From: Eledone cirrhosa
Taxonomy: Eukaryota > Mollusca > Cephalopoda > Octopoda > Eledonidae
Assembly: GCA_964016885.1 (NCBI GenBank)
Contig: OZ024740.1
Span: 10,446,454-10,510,453, forward strand
Length of the DNA: 64,000 nucleotides
Reading direction: 5' to 3'
A program made the position numbers and the translations under genes. Shown in pieces: positions 19,601 through 30,560 of the stretch (the stretch's first letter is position 1; every line of letters begins with the position of its first letter). The notes under the pieces were generated by a model. The model was given only the letters and a program-made list of their open reading frames with translations, was not told the origin of the DNA and did not search any database.

Positions 19601-20324
19601 ATCTACCCATAATGACGTCAGACGCGCCCGTTCCGTCTTTCTTAGCCTGCGTTCTTATTCAAAAAGTGTGATCCTGGCATGTATAAGAATCTGCAGGTAT
19701 CTTTGAGTGATATTTGTGTATCATCTGACTAAATGGTTAGCATTTAGAAGAATGTATTGGTCTATGGATGGATAGTAGCCAAGGACGTCGAATTGTATAT
19801 ACAAATCTCCATTTCGTCATATTTTCAAGCTGCTGAATCACGTGATAACTGTTGCAGTGTTCTTCCATAATTTTTAATTCGTACTGTTTCATGTTACCAG
19901 CGTTTACTCTAACATAAAAACTTTTGCCAAGATCAATGGGTGAGTTAGTTTAACTTGTTTCTTTTGTCCTTGACAATGTTGAACGAAGTTCTTTTTCAGC
20001 GTTGTTATTAGGTTTATTTTGGGATGTTATGTTTTCATTCTATCTCTTGTGTTTTGCAGTTGATTTTATTCTATAAACAGAGAATCCCCACTCCATACTC
20101 TTTAAAAGACAATAAATGAATTGTTTATTGAGTTAGAAACAATTCCGTGAGTCATGGGGAGTCAAAATATGAGTGCATTTTTGTTGGGGGGGGGGGGGGT
20201 AGGATCTGAACCTGGGATCATTTTTGTGTTGTGTGTTTTTATCATCTTTGTTTTTGAGGATGAAAGCCTTTCATAGCATACGTTTTATCACGATGACCAT
20301 TTTCTGATTTTCTTTGAAGTTGAC
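19601..20324. other. Unassigned sequence
   Basis: No gene or known element recognised. A run of 12 G at about 20187-20198 is the only striking local feature. Confidence 0.4.
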
Positions 20325-20500
20325 TAACCGAGTACGTGAGGTCAACTATACATTTCATCCATTTAAGGTTGATAAAAGAGTACCAGTAAAGTACTGGGTC
20401 GATTCTTCCTCTATACCTCTTTCTCACTTTCTTTCTCCCTCTCTCTTATCCATCTCTGGAAGAAATCTGCTGTATCCACACCTGGAGAGGAGAAGGGCAT
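20325..20500 (+). repeat. SINE-tail-like repeat D, copy 1
   Basis: Contains TTAAGGTTGATAAAAGAGTACCAGTAAAGTACTGGGTCGATTC, CTATACCTCTTTCTCACTTTC and CACACCTGGAGAGGAG. Read in reverse it matches 58482-58600 (CTCCTCTCCAG, CAGATTTCTT, GAGAAAGAAATATAGAGGAAGAATC, ACCTTAAATGGATGAA). This is a shared element related to the SINE 3' half. 20501-20668 shows nothing recognisable. Confidence 0.7.
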
Positions 20501-20668
20501 CACCAGGTATAAAACTGCCCCAGAGATACCATATGTCAATATGGTGCCTCAAAGGCTACCCCAAAAGTCACGGGTCCATACGTACAATCTAGCTAATAGA
20601 ATTAAACCGTTTTTCATCAGGTGAGTATATCTATTTTTATTGTTGTTTGAATTATATACTTTTGTGTC

Positions 20669-20760
20669 ATGTTTATATACACAAGCAGTGCTTAAACGGA
20701 AGTAGTTGTATATTATGTTTATATACACAAGCAGTGCTTAAACGGAAGTAGTTGTATATT
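20669..20760. repeat. Perfect 46-bp tandem duplication
   Basis: Two identical head-to-tail copies (20669-20714 and 20715-20760) beginning ATGTTTATATACACAAGC and ending AGTTGTATATT. Recent, since there is no divergence. 20761-21020 is unassigned. Confidence 0.95.
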
Positions 20761-21021
20761 AGTTTTGTTTAATTTAATGGTACAAAAACACAAAAGTGCT
20801 CAATACAAACTAATGTTAGAAAAATAGAGTCTAATATATTATTTATGTCTAAGATGAACGTGGTTTACATTACCGAACTACAGTTTTATTTATTCTGTAT
20901 GTTGGTTAATTGTCCACATTGAAAAGAAATGATTGTTAATACACCCAGTACACTCTACAGAGTGGAGTGTTGGTGTCATGATAAAATACACCCTGTATAC
21001 TCTGTAAAGTGGTAGTGCTGA

Positions 21022-21134
<113 letters not shown>

Positions 21135-21361
21135 ACTGCGATCCCGGAAAGAATAGTAAAAGGTTTCATCACAATTTCAAAAGGTTTCAAAACTATTTTT
21201 TTGATTTCTATGGCAATACTTCCAAACAAATATCGGGGACTGCGATGGCTACAAAAGTTGCTGCAACTTACGTTAACTTAGTCATGGCATACCTGGATGT
21301 CCAGATATATAAATAATCCAGATTAAAATATGACTTGAATTTCCACAAATATTTGCTAGAC

Positions 21362-21535
21362 CAGCGGTCGCCAACCTTTCTGACCTCACGGACCACTAAT
21401 TCCATAATCTTAAATCCTGCGGACCACTAATATGCATTTTTTAAAAAAGATAAATACATTTAAATTTTTCTGCGGACCACCAAAATGTTTTCTCGGACCA
21501 CCAGTGATCCGTGGACCACCGGTTGGCGACCGCTG
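21362..21535. mobile_element. hAT-like MITE, 174 bp
   Basis: Terminal inverted repeats CAGCGGTCGCCAACC / GGTTGGCGACCGCTG are flanked by the 8-bp target duplication TGCTAGAC (21354-21361 and 21536-21543). The terminal CAGxGGTxxxCAACC form and the 8-bp duplication are typical of hAT transposons. There is no coding capacity. Inside, GGACCAC is repeated several times. Confidence 0.93.
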
Positions 21536-21626
21536 TGCTAGACAACTGGAAACGCTACTTGGATGACTGCCAACACACACTCAACCAACTCAATTAACCC
21601 AAGACTTCAGTTAACAGAATCAATAA

Positions 21627-21815
21627 TTGTCTCTACATTTGGCACAAGGCCAGCAATTATCCCAGTGCATTACTGGTACTTTATTTTATCGACCCCGTAA
21701 GGATGAAAGGCAAAGTTAACCTCGGCGGGATTTGAACTTAGAAGGTAAAGGGCCATAACTCTATGCTGTAAAGCATGGCGTCTGACGCTCTACCGATACT
21801 GCCAATCCACCGCCC
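21627..21815 (-). mobile_element. Cephalopod SINE with 14-bp target duplication
   Basis: Full-length minus-strand SINE: GGCAGTATCGGTAGAGCGTC head, GTTCAAATCCCGCC B-box region, tail GGCCTTGTGCC. It is flanked by the perfect direct repeat AACAGAATCAATAA at 21613-21626 and 21816-21829. The long duplication fits LINE-mediated target-primed insertion. Confidence 0.95.
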
Positions 21816-21954
21816 AACAGAATCAATAATAACATCCAATTCACAATGGAATATAATCAAAACCAACTTCAATTCCTGGACATTCTAATCATAAAAAAGA
21901 CGCAAATATTCAAACTGACATTCTCCAGAAATCAACAGATTCTAAATAATATTT

Positions 21955-22345
21955 ACCAAATTCGGTGCCTAATCACGCGATCATCCTTAGCCTATCAAAT
22001 TATACTTTAAACTTGAGCCACTTTTCTGCATAAAACTGAACGAACTATGATACTCGCCATTTTTGGCGCAAAATTACCAAAACATTCGATGCTTAATCAC
22101 GCGATTTTCGTCAACCTATCAAATTGTACACCAAATATAGAACAATCTGAGCCACATTTTTTGCATAAAACAAAGAAATTGCCAACATCAGATGCCAGTT
22201 AAAGTCAGCCACACATCTCTCCATCTCTTCACTTTTGAAACTTGTGAATCTTGTGAAACCGGTAAAGTTATAAGTTATTAGAAATAAACCTTCTTAAAGA
22301 CTCCAATTACATTTTCAACTTCTTTTTCCTATATTTTTACTCGTG
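21955..22345 (-). repeat. Interspersed repeat family C, copy 3, with internal duplication
   Basis: Two diverged tandem copies (21955-22036 and 22077-22171) share TTAATCACGCGAT, CCTATCAAATTxTAC, GAGCCAC and GCATAAAAC. 22200-22345 carries CTTTTGAAAC, GTGAAACCGGTAAAG, GACTCCAATTACATTTTC and ACTCGTGTCAT. The order matches 40890-41230 inverted. Confidence 0.7.
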
Positions 22346-22760
22346 TCATCATCATCATCATCATCACCGTTTTACGTCCATTCTTCCACGCTAGCAGGGG
22401 TTAGACGAGTTGTCCTGTTGTGGGCAGTGTCCAGTCGGCTGACCATGTCTTGCTCACACAGAAACTGATTTTGGCTTGATTTCTACAGCTGGATGCCCTT
22501 CCTAACACCAACCTCATTTACAGTGAGTGGTGGGTGCTTTTTTTCCGTGACGCCTACACAACCACTTTACAGTGTGGGCTGGGTGCTTTTTTACCGTGGC
22601 ACCTCCACGACCACTTTGCAGTGGGAGAGGGTGGGGGCATATTGTCTATATGCTTCAGCTTCGGCTTGTACCCGTGGGGGGGTCGGGTCTTCTGTATTAC
22701 TGCGTGACGCTAGAGGTCACGGTCGTGTGTCATCGCCGTGTGGGGTAAAAGCACCTTACT
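22346..22760 (+). repeat. Interspersed repeat (TCATCA-headed), with amplified GTGGTGGGTGC segment
   Basis: Begins with (ATC)n and CACCGTTTTACGTCCATTCTTCCACGCTAGCAGGGG, then GCTGGATGCCCTTCCTAACACCAACC, phrases I recognise as common in mollusc non-coding DNA. The segment TGGGTGCTTTTTxxCCGTGxC is present twice (about 22523 and 22580). No protein. Confidence 0.6.
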
Positions 22761-22764
22761 TTCG

Positions 22765-22767
<3 letters not shown>

Positions 22768-22806
<39 letters not shown>
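22768..22806. repeat. (CA)n microsatellite
   Basis: About 19 CA units. 22807-23190 beyond it is AT-rich and unassigned, followed by (TA)n at about 23192-23231. Confidence 0.95.
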
Positions 22807-22808
<2 letters not shown>

Positions 22809-23189
22809 TACATATTTCAGACGAGTTGATAACACAACGATATAAGTCAAAGAATGATTGAAACCTGAAATGTGATATTATAGTTCATAGGAAGATAGGT
22901 AAAAGACAGTTCAGAGTTCGATCAAATCGATACATTTCCAATCACAGTAATTTCACAATATCACGGAGCATATATAAATGAATAGATAAAACAAGAATTA
23001 AATTACATTAAATTATTTAATTGAATTACGAATATTTCTATAAATAATTAAGTTAGTTATGTTGTTTAATAGATTCTGAGGAAATCAGTACAGAGGAAAA
23101 TGGGATTTCTTACTGTATTGATAGAAACGTTCGTAAACCAATTAAATAATTTAATATAATTCAATACTGGTTAGTTTTATTCATATTGC

Positions 23190-23234
<45 letters not shown>

Positions 23235-23359
23235 CAATAACAGAGAAAGCTTTAAGCTAAACTCCGACTGGTAACCATCTCACTCAACAAACATTGGGTT
23301 ATACGTTAGTATAATCCAATTTAGTGTTTGGAGTGCTAACTATATGTATTTTGTGGAAA

Positions 23360-24268
23360 TATATATATATATAAAACTGAGGATGTCTGTCTGTGTGTGT
23401 GTGAGTTCGAATCCCTAAAACTCGAGAACCACCGCACCGATTGTTTTCAAACTTTACACATGTAATACTTATGTTTAGGGAGTGTTCTGAGCAAAAAAGA
23501 TTTCAAATTTTCAATGCCCTAGGGACCGCATTAGGCGATTTAGCGATCACGCTCTATAATTCTTAGTCTTTCTCTTTTTAGATAGATACATACATATAAA
23601 GTCGCACCCTTATAATATCTGTCTGTATGTCTGCCTGTTTGCATTACGTCACTTCCCTGAAGATGTCTGTCTGTGTGTGTGTGTCTGTGATTTTGAATCC
23701 CTAAAACTCGAGAAGTACCCAACCGATTTTTTTCAAACTTTACATGTGCATTACTTATGTTTCAGAGAGTGTTATGCACATAACAAAATGCAACTTTTTT
23801 TTATCTCCTAGGGCCCACATTGGGTGAAAAACTGCGTTTTTTAAAAATTTTAGGGTTTTTTTTAGGCGTTTCGTAGGACCGATTTCCTTGAAATTGTAAC
23901 TATGTATTAATCAGTCTCTTCTTCATACCGTAAGCAAAGAAAATCCAACTTTCTTATGGCCTAGGGCCCGCATTAGGTGAAAAACTTCATTTTTTCAGCT
24001 TCTTAGGGCTTTTTGGAGGCGTTACGTCTAGCCGATTTTCCCGAAATTTCAAGGCATATTATGCACATAAAAAAAATTCATTTTCTTGATCCCCTAGGGC
24101 CCGCATGAGGTGAAAACCTGCATTTTACCTGCTCCATCGAGGAAAATCTTAAAGATTATCCAGCCATCAGAGTTTTCGGTTTATTTTCTTTACATATTGT
24201 CCAAGCATGCAGTTTTTCCACGCGTTCCAAAATACCTTATCCTGTGCAACGCCGGGTACCACTGCTAG
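23360..24268 (+). mobile_element. Non-autonomous Helitron-like element
   Basis: The 5' region (TATATATAAAACTGAGGATGTCTGTCTGTGTG, then CCTAAAACTCGAGAACCACC and ACCGATTxTTTTCAAACTTTACA) is of the type seen at animal Helitron 5' ends. The 3' end GCAACGCCGGGTACCACTGCTAG followed by T fits the CTAG-T terminus with GC-rich subterminal sequence. No Rep/helicase gene. Inside, the phrase CCTAGGGxCCGCATTAGG recurs at about 23520, 23815, 23960 and 24095, and a second 5'-like end starts at about 23656. Confidence 0.65.
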
Positions 24269-24270
24269 TA

Positions 24271-24305
<35 letters not shown>

Positions 24306-24311
<6 letters not shown>

Positions 24312-24415
24312 AGAATCAAAGCTATGTTAGAACATTTAATTGCTGACAATTGTTTCTTCCAAGAAGAAACAATTGTCAGCAATTAGATGTTCTAACATAG
24401 CTTTGATTCTTGTCT

Positions 24416-24416
<1 letters not shown>
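24306..24416. repeat. 52-bp-arm palindrome with hammerhead 3'-half arms
   Basis: Arms 24306-24357 and 24365-24416 are inverted copies. The right arm reads AAGAA-GAAAC-AATT-GTC-AGCAATT: the 3' strand of stem II, GAAAC, a two-bp stem III and the cleavage triplet GTC. There is no CUGANGA. A second copy of the same palindrome is at 39772-39890. Flanked by (TA)n on both sides. Confidence 0.9.

Positions 24417-24419
<3 letters not shown>

Positions 24420-24477
<58 letters not shown>
24420..24477. repeat. (TA)n microsatellite
   Basis: About 28 TA units. Confidence 0.95.
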
Positions 24478-24479
<2 letters not shown>

Positions 24480-24618
24480 AATTAAAATACTAGAGTGTGT
24501 TAGAGTTAAACACCCTCTTCGTATTATAGAAATGACAGTAAAGGTATAGCTCAATGTAATTAAACAGAGCCGAAGAATTATGAAAATAAACCAAAGAAGC
24601 CTTCAATACATCAAAAGT

Positions 24619-24671
24619 CTTTATTAGCCAACAATGTTTCGTCCTATTAGGGACTCATCAGGGCAATTAAA
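24619..24671 (-). ncRNA. Hammerhead ribozyme, copy h (solo pseudo-LTR)
   Basis: Minus strand: core CTGATGA (24661-24655), stem II GTCC/GGAC with loop CTAATA, GAAA (24640-24637), stem III AC/GT with loop ATT, cleavage triplet GTT, and stem I starting GCC/GGC and continuing with internal mismatches. This is a textbook core with CGAAAC after stem II. No RT or endonuclease is attached within 250 bp; 24490-24920 otherwise looks like AT-rich pseudo-LTR sequence. Confidence 0.85.
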
Positions 24672-25183
24672 GCTATAAGAAGCACTATCGGCCAATACAA
24701 GCCAAAAACTCAGAAGAATATGGAGTGTACATACATTAAAGCATAGGAAAATTATCGGGTAAAAATTATGAAGTAAAAATTGCTAAGGAAGTGAATAACA
24801 TTTTGAACCATATTACAAATATAGTCCAATGCAAAGACTAAAGCTAAACAAAGGTGGTGATATAGAGCGGGAATTATTGTACTATATATAATATAATATA
24901 AAATAATACAATTGATAATGACAATAATAATGATTTCATTTATTGGCCACAAGGGCCGACATATAGGGGACAACACAATAGACAGGGACTGTGGGGGTTT
25001 ACATAGAGATCGAGTAAGTATAAATAACAAAAAACAAAATAACAATAAAAATACAACAATGAAAGTTCCCCAATAAGAGGGATCACCACCCAGGGTTGAC
25101 TCGAGCACCCCACCAGTCCTGAGCCACCCGACGCTCCTAGGGCACCCGGGAAGGGCACCCCTCTCCTTCTCGAATTCACCAGC

Positions 25184-28100
25184 CTACAGGCGCATGATCA
25201 GAGTAGGCCCACTCACGCGGGCCATTCTCGCCACATTCACCCACCTTTCAGTAAATGTACTGGGGGGCAGCACTTCTCTCTCCACCCTCACCTTCCTTTC
25301 CAAGTGAAACTTGAAGAAGTTGATGAGGGATTGGCCGAAGAGAAAAGTGTCTGTCTTCAGTCCTTTCAACCTGGTCCACCATGCAACCTATTTCGCTACT
25401 GCCACCAGGCAGAGGAAAATTGCCTGCCCTTCCTGACCAAAAGAAGGCGGCGGGTCAATCTTCACTGTGGACTCGGACGATAGCCGGATCCGTTCTACAC
25501 GCGACAATAGCTGTTCGACATAACCCCACAAGTCAGCAATGCACGGACACTGGACGAGTGCGTGCAGAACGGTTTCGTCGCTCTGTGCGCATCTCGGGCA
25601 GGTTCGTCTGACAGCACTTCCGTGCCTGTAGAGTTTATCCCGAACCGGCAGCGCCCCCCGGTAGCACTGCCAAGCGAGGGATTTCTGGAAGTTATCCATC
25701 GTCCCCGGCTCGAAAGTCCTCCGGAACATACTGGTCAGTTCTACTTCGTTGACGCCTAGAGCCTCTCCTAGTACGTCATCGCACTTGCCCTCCACTAATC
25801 CTCTATAGAAATCTTGAGTGGAAGTTCCACTGACCGCATTGCCCACCTTGCAGAGTGCAGTGAGCGCCTGGCAACATTCCAGATGCCAGTCGCCCAGTCT
25901 CGGTCTCTTCTTGACCCAGGACTGCAGCTCAGTCAAAGAGATGAGCTGCGGAAAGGCCCGTCTAACAAACGGCGACCACACCTGTTCACCGTTTAGGCAA
26001 AATATCTGGAGATGTCGCAGCCTCAGCGCATGTCTGCGCATCATTAGCCACGGCATGCCCAGCCCTCCACGAAGAGGGTGCTGGCAGCAGATGGACCGCC
26101 TCACCAACGGGACCTGTCCCCTCCACAAAAATTTGAAAAGGAGCCGTTCCAAATTGGCGAGGCGTGGACGGGGGCAAGGCACGACGGTCAGGCGGTAGTA
26201 GATGACGGACGCGATGTACGCGTTCGCCACCTCCGCCCGCCCTTTCAGTGATAGCTTTCTCTCAGCCCATTTCTGGGTGAGGTTGGCTATCCTGCTCGTC
26301 ACCTCGTCCCAATTCTTATCCACCTGGAGGTCTGGTCCGAACCAAACCCCGAGCAACTTTACCGGTCCGTCTGTCCAGCGCCCAACGACGCTGTTGGACG
26401 GCATGGACTTGCCTCTCCAGGTGCCGAGCTGCAAGCCCACCGACTTTTCCGGGTTAAGTTTTGCTCCCGTCAACCTTTCATATTCCTCCAAATGGGTGCG
26501 GATCACCTCGATTTCCGAGGCGTCCGACACCATCACGGTGATGTCGTCCGCATAAGCGGACGCAGCCTTTCTACGTCCCGGTTCGAGCGGGATGCCCTGC
26601 AACAACTCCAGCTTCCGCAGTAGAGGCTCAAGAGTCAATACGTACAGAAGTGAGGAGAGAGGGCACCCTTGACGGACCGATCGAGAGATCTGAAACGGTT
26701 CCGAGAGGTGGCCATTAACTTTGACCACCGAGCAGATGCCGCTGTACATTGCAGCGATCCAGCTTCTGAAGACGGGGCCGAAGCCAGCCGCCTCGAGGAC
26801 AGCCTCCAAGTACCGATGGTCGACCCTATCGAATGCTTTCGATTGATCTAAATTGATCAGAGCCCCACCGAAGCCAGGTTTGCACCCAACCCTCTCTATG
26901 ATGTATCGCATGAGGTGGAGGTTGTCGTGTATGGACCTGGTCGGGATTGCGCAAGTTTGCGCCTCCCCAACCAAATCTTTGACGACAAGCGCCAACCTTT
27001 TCGCTAACACCTTGGCCAAAATCTTAAACTCTGTGTTGAGCAGGGTTATGGGCCTGAAATTATCTAGTGTGTCCCTCTTGTTCTCGTCTTTCCTTATCAG
27101 CGTCACTACGCCACGGCTCACAGAACTGGGAATGTTCCCGTTCTGCTGCCAGTTGCAGTAGAGCGCTTCGAGGAGATCGGAGAACAAGTCTGGCATATTT
27201 ACGTAAAGCTCGTAGGGCAGACCATCCAAACCGGGTAACTTGCGACTCGAGCAGCCGACAAGGGCGTCCTGAATTTCGACTGATGTTATCGGCTCTTCGC
27301 AGCGCTCAGCGTCGGCCGTCGAGAGGCGTGGCAAGCCGTCGAGGTAGGGACTGAAGTCCGCCGCCGTCTCCGACTCACCCATCCTCCCGAACAATCGAGC
27401 AAAGTGCTGGCGAAAGGCCTCACACATCTGCTTGGAATCGCTCAGTTCGTGTCCATCTCGATCCGTCAAAGACCGAATTGTGGTTTTATTTACACGCTGC
27501 GTCTCTGCAAAACGAGCCCATCGGGCAGCTTTGGTTCCCTCGTTCCTCAGAGCACGCGCCTTAGCTCTGACAATGCAACCTTCGTGTTTCGCATTGAAGA
27601 AATGGTCTAGTGCCATTCTCGCCGCTAGCACGTCTGTTGCAATGCCACTACAAATAGCCTCGTCTAACTTAGCTATCAGCCCCTCCTCCTTTCTATTTTT
27701 CTCTATTGCTACTTCTTTGCTAAATCCTATCGAGGTTGCTCTAATCTCTCTTTTGAGAGCCCCCCACCACCTGTTGTTGACAACCCCCCCCCCCCCCCCC
27801 TGCAACTTTTGCTTAACTAAGTTGTTGACCCGGTCCCTGTAAGCTTTACGTGCCGGAAACGACATGTTTAGCTTCCAGTAGCTAGGTCCTAACCTACGTG
27901 TCTTATCTAGGTCGACCATACAGATCACAAGCTTGTGATCTGAATAGGCAACCGTTTTAAAATGTGGACATCCTACACTATTTCTATCTCTTTTCCTAAT
28001 GAAAATCCTATCTATGTACGATCTAGATGACCCTATGCGATTGGTCCAGGTCCATACTGGCGCATTAGGGAAATCTAGTCGGTACCTGTCAGACAGTTGA

Positions 28101-28617
28101 AACTGGCTGATCAGGTACTTGAGGCTTTTGCACCCCCCCCCCCGCTCCTATCAGATACTCCCACACAATCCCAGCGTGCTTCTAAGATGCCATTCCAATC
28201 CCCTATTAACAGTAAAGGGCGAGACGTAAGCAGAAAGTTTTCCAGGCGCCTAAAGAAGTCCGGCCGACCGGCCCCAGTAGGGGCGTAGACGGCCACCAGT
28301 CTAAAGGCACCACCTTCGCTATTGTTCACGTCCAGGACCACCAACTTTCCGTCAGGATCCCAGAAGATTGACCTTACCTCGAGATCCAGACATTTCCTAA
28401 ACAGCACAGCCACTCCACCTCCCATTCCCGGCCGACTAACAGATGCAAAGATCTGATAATCGTCGAAAATCGGCGCCAGTGCGCGTGTGTCGGAAATTCT
28501 GGTCTCGCTGATGGCAATTACATCCATTCCTAGTGACCTGAGGTCGTTGAGCAAGTGACCTTGCTTCCAGGGCGACCCCAGGCCACGAACATTTAAACTT
28601 CCTACTCTTATGGCCAT
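25184..28617 (-). pseudogene. LINE ORF2: endonuclease-reverse transcriptase
   Basis: The endonuclease begins IRVGSLNVRGLGSPWKQGHL and has ISETRIS (catalytic Glu), VAVYAPT and IGDWNGILEARWD. A run of 11 C at 28133-28143 shifts the frame, after which TWTNRIGSSRSYIDR resumes. The frame is then open for 846 codons (27928-25388): RT motif A LINLDQSKAFDRVDH, motif B RQGCPLSSLLYVL, motif C SAYADDITVMV (near 26530-26570), thumb LGVWFGPDLQ, and a C-terminal Cys/His motif CPRCAQSDETVLHALVQCP. A 17-C run at 27784-27800 encodes five Gly. A final frameshift at 25388 precedes the last 60 codons (VEREVLPPSTF). Confidence 0.9.
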
Positions 28618-28646
28618 GCTGGCAGGATGAATGGGAGAGGAAAGGT

Positions 28647-30559
28647 TTACTTACCTTCCGGGGTCTTGTGAAGGTCGGGTGGTTCGACCTCCATGGTTTG
28701 TGGGGTTTCTTTTGGGAACCCCTTTAATAGTCTTGAAGTGGGTTTTACGTTCGGGGTTCCCACATCCCGAGGAAAGCTCTTTCGAATTTCTTTGTATGAA
28801 GCGAGCGACATTCGCATCAGAAGCAAATTATCTGGTACGCGAAATGTGCTCGCTTCAAATGTTTCCCCCTCTTTTTCGATGTTTGTGCTTCGTGCTACAT
28901 GGGCCATCAATTCCTTGTTGGCCCTTCTGGCAAGCACGAAGTTTTTAATGTTTTGTTGCTCGGGTTTTATTTGTTCGTGTGATTGTGGTGGTTATAGCTT
29001 TGTTAGTGTTGTTTCTATTGTGTCTGCGTTTGTTGTGGGTGGGGTGTCTGTAGTTTCTGATGTTTGTGTGTCTATTTGTTCTTGTGTCTGTTTAGCTTGT
29101 TTGCGTTTGGGGGATTTTGGTGGTTGTGTTGGTGATGCTGTGGGGAAAATGCTTGTGTGGGTGGTGTGTGTATTTTTTTTTGTGGGGGTGTTTGTGCTTT
29201 GTGGATTTCTTTTTTTTTTTTGTGTTTTGTTTTTTGTATTTTGGGGGACTTTGGTTTTCCCTCATCTTCACTGCTGGAGGATGAGGGGTCTGTGGCTGTG
29301 AGCGTGTTTGTGTCTGAGTGAGTGTTTATGTTCTTGTTCGTGTGTGTATTTTGGGGGGGAGGGGGAATGGGAGAGCTTTCCTCGTTTCCCCCCTGGGTGT
29401 GCAATTTTGGTGGTTCCATTGTTGACGGTGTTGCTGGTGGTCCTTGTCCCGGCGTCGCCAGCAGTGGAATCTTTCGACCCCTTGCGCTTTTCGGCAGTTG
29501 AGGGTAGAAGGCTCGCAAGTGTGTCGTTTCCCCACAAAGGAAACAATGCGGCCTTTTGCCCTCAGTCATTATATGCAACACCCTCTCGTTTTGGAGGCGG
29601 ATGTGGTCCGGGATTGCTTTTACGTTTTCGGGTCTGATTTGGAGCAGTATCTCCAGATCAACCCCGGACCAGTCGTCCCTGGCAGTTCTCGTTGCCTCTA
29701 CCGGGACTGTATCCGTTCCTTCCACGATTACGCAACCCAGGAGCCACCACATATCAAGTCCTGGTGGAATCCTGGGAATGCGCACACGTGCTATTCGTTT
29801 TCCCATGTGGGAGGGGTACATTATGACCTTGCTGGTTTTGCAAGGGGTCATTGAATGCTTCACAGCGAGGGCTTCAGACTTGAACAACACCGAAACGGTG
29901 CCGTATTGCCTGCCACTCTCTATGAAGTCTGTGTCCTCTCTGATGTATTTCAGTGCGGCTTCTATATCAGCTTGGGCGATTATCGCTGCCCTCTTTGTCT
30001 CTACTGAGATGCATCTGAAATGCACCGTTCTTTTTTCCACTGCCTCAATGGCTTCTGCCGGGACAGTTAAGTTTGCCCAGGTCTGCTCTTGATTTATGAT
30101 TTTCCAGGCCTGGGCCAACTTTTCCTCTCTGTTGGTTAAGTCAATGCTGTAGCATGGTCTCCTTTTAGCCGCTGCCACAGCAGCGAAAGTGTTCTTGTTG
30201 GTGTTGTCACTGTTGTTGTTCTTGTTGGTGTTGCTGCTGCTATTGCTGTTGTTGTTCTCCCCTGTGTCGTGGTTACCTTCTGTGCTGTTAGCCTTGTTGG
30301 TGCTGCTGCTGTCGCTACTATTACTCTCTGTGCTGTTCGTTTTGTTGGTGCTCTCGCTATTACCACCTTCTGCGCTGTTCGGCTTGTTGGTGTTGGTGTT
30401 GTCGCTGTTACCACCTTCCGCGCCGCTCGGCCCGTTGGTGCTGGCACTGTCGCTGCTCACACTCGTGCTGGTGGCGCTCCTCGCCCCACCTCTCCTCTCA
30501 ACGCTCAAGTCGCCGTTGCACGACAGCAGACCCGCCTCTAGGGGGCGTGGCCCCGCCAT
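28647..30559 (-). pseudogene. LINE ORF1 protein
   Basis: The first 495 codons (30559-29072) are open. A Ser/Asn/Thr-rich N-terminus is built from repeated NSTExxSS blocks. A conserved middle has FAAVAAAKRRPCYSIDLTNR, a core RCISVETKRAAIIAQ and PSHMGKRIARVRIPRIPPG. It ends in a zinc knuckle, CFLCGETTHLRAFYP, in which the last expected Cys is Tyr, and then a Pro/Lys/Thr/His-rich tail. A second minus-strand frame (28937-28647) with ANKELMAHVARSTN and ASFRVPDNLLL-like sequence is probably the true C-terminus, so a frameshift near 29070 is likely. ORF1 proteins bind LINE RNA. Confidence 0.75.
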
Positions 30560-30560
30560 G

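Larger units (their letters stand above)
21235..21960 (+). pseudogene. PLE-like RT fossil split by two insertions
   Basis: Reading across the insertions, the plus strand gives AMATKVAATYVNLVMAYLD (RT motif B region; the usual form is MGTKMAPTYATL), FHKYLLD/NWKRYLDDC (motif C as YLDD, split by the MITE), then IQFTMEYNQNQLQFLDILI. This order fits the PLE-like RT family with an xLDD box. A 174-bp hAT-like MITE (21362-21535) and a SINE (21627-21815) each interrupt it with clean target duplications. Internal stops show it was already decaying. Confidence 0.8.
24925..30560 (-). mobile_element. Tx1-like LINE, almost full length
   Basis: A 5.6-kb minus-strand non-LTR retrotransposon with ORF1 (30559-about 28647), ORF2 with apurinic endonuclease and RT (28617-about 25184), and a 3' UTR ending GTGGCCAATAAATGAAATCATTATT at about 24925. 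The same 3' end occurs at 1885-2117 and about 13300-13460. ORF2 is interrupted only at a C run and near its C-terminus, so the copy is young but defective. The L1/Tx1-like assignment rests on the post-RT region (LGVWFG, LSLKGRAEV, FLWRG, GGLGMPWL) and the EN/RT order. The clade is an inference. Confidence 0.88.

Noticed and set aside
20590..20635. CTGATGA on the minus strand near 20615
   Set aside because: No GAAA with a closing stem II downstream.
25388..28300. Plus-strand frames of 60-136 codons
   Set aside because: They are antisense to the LINE ORF2 and show no domain of their own.
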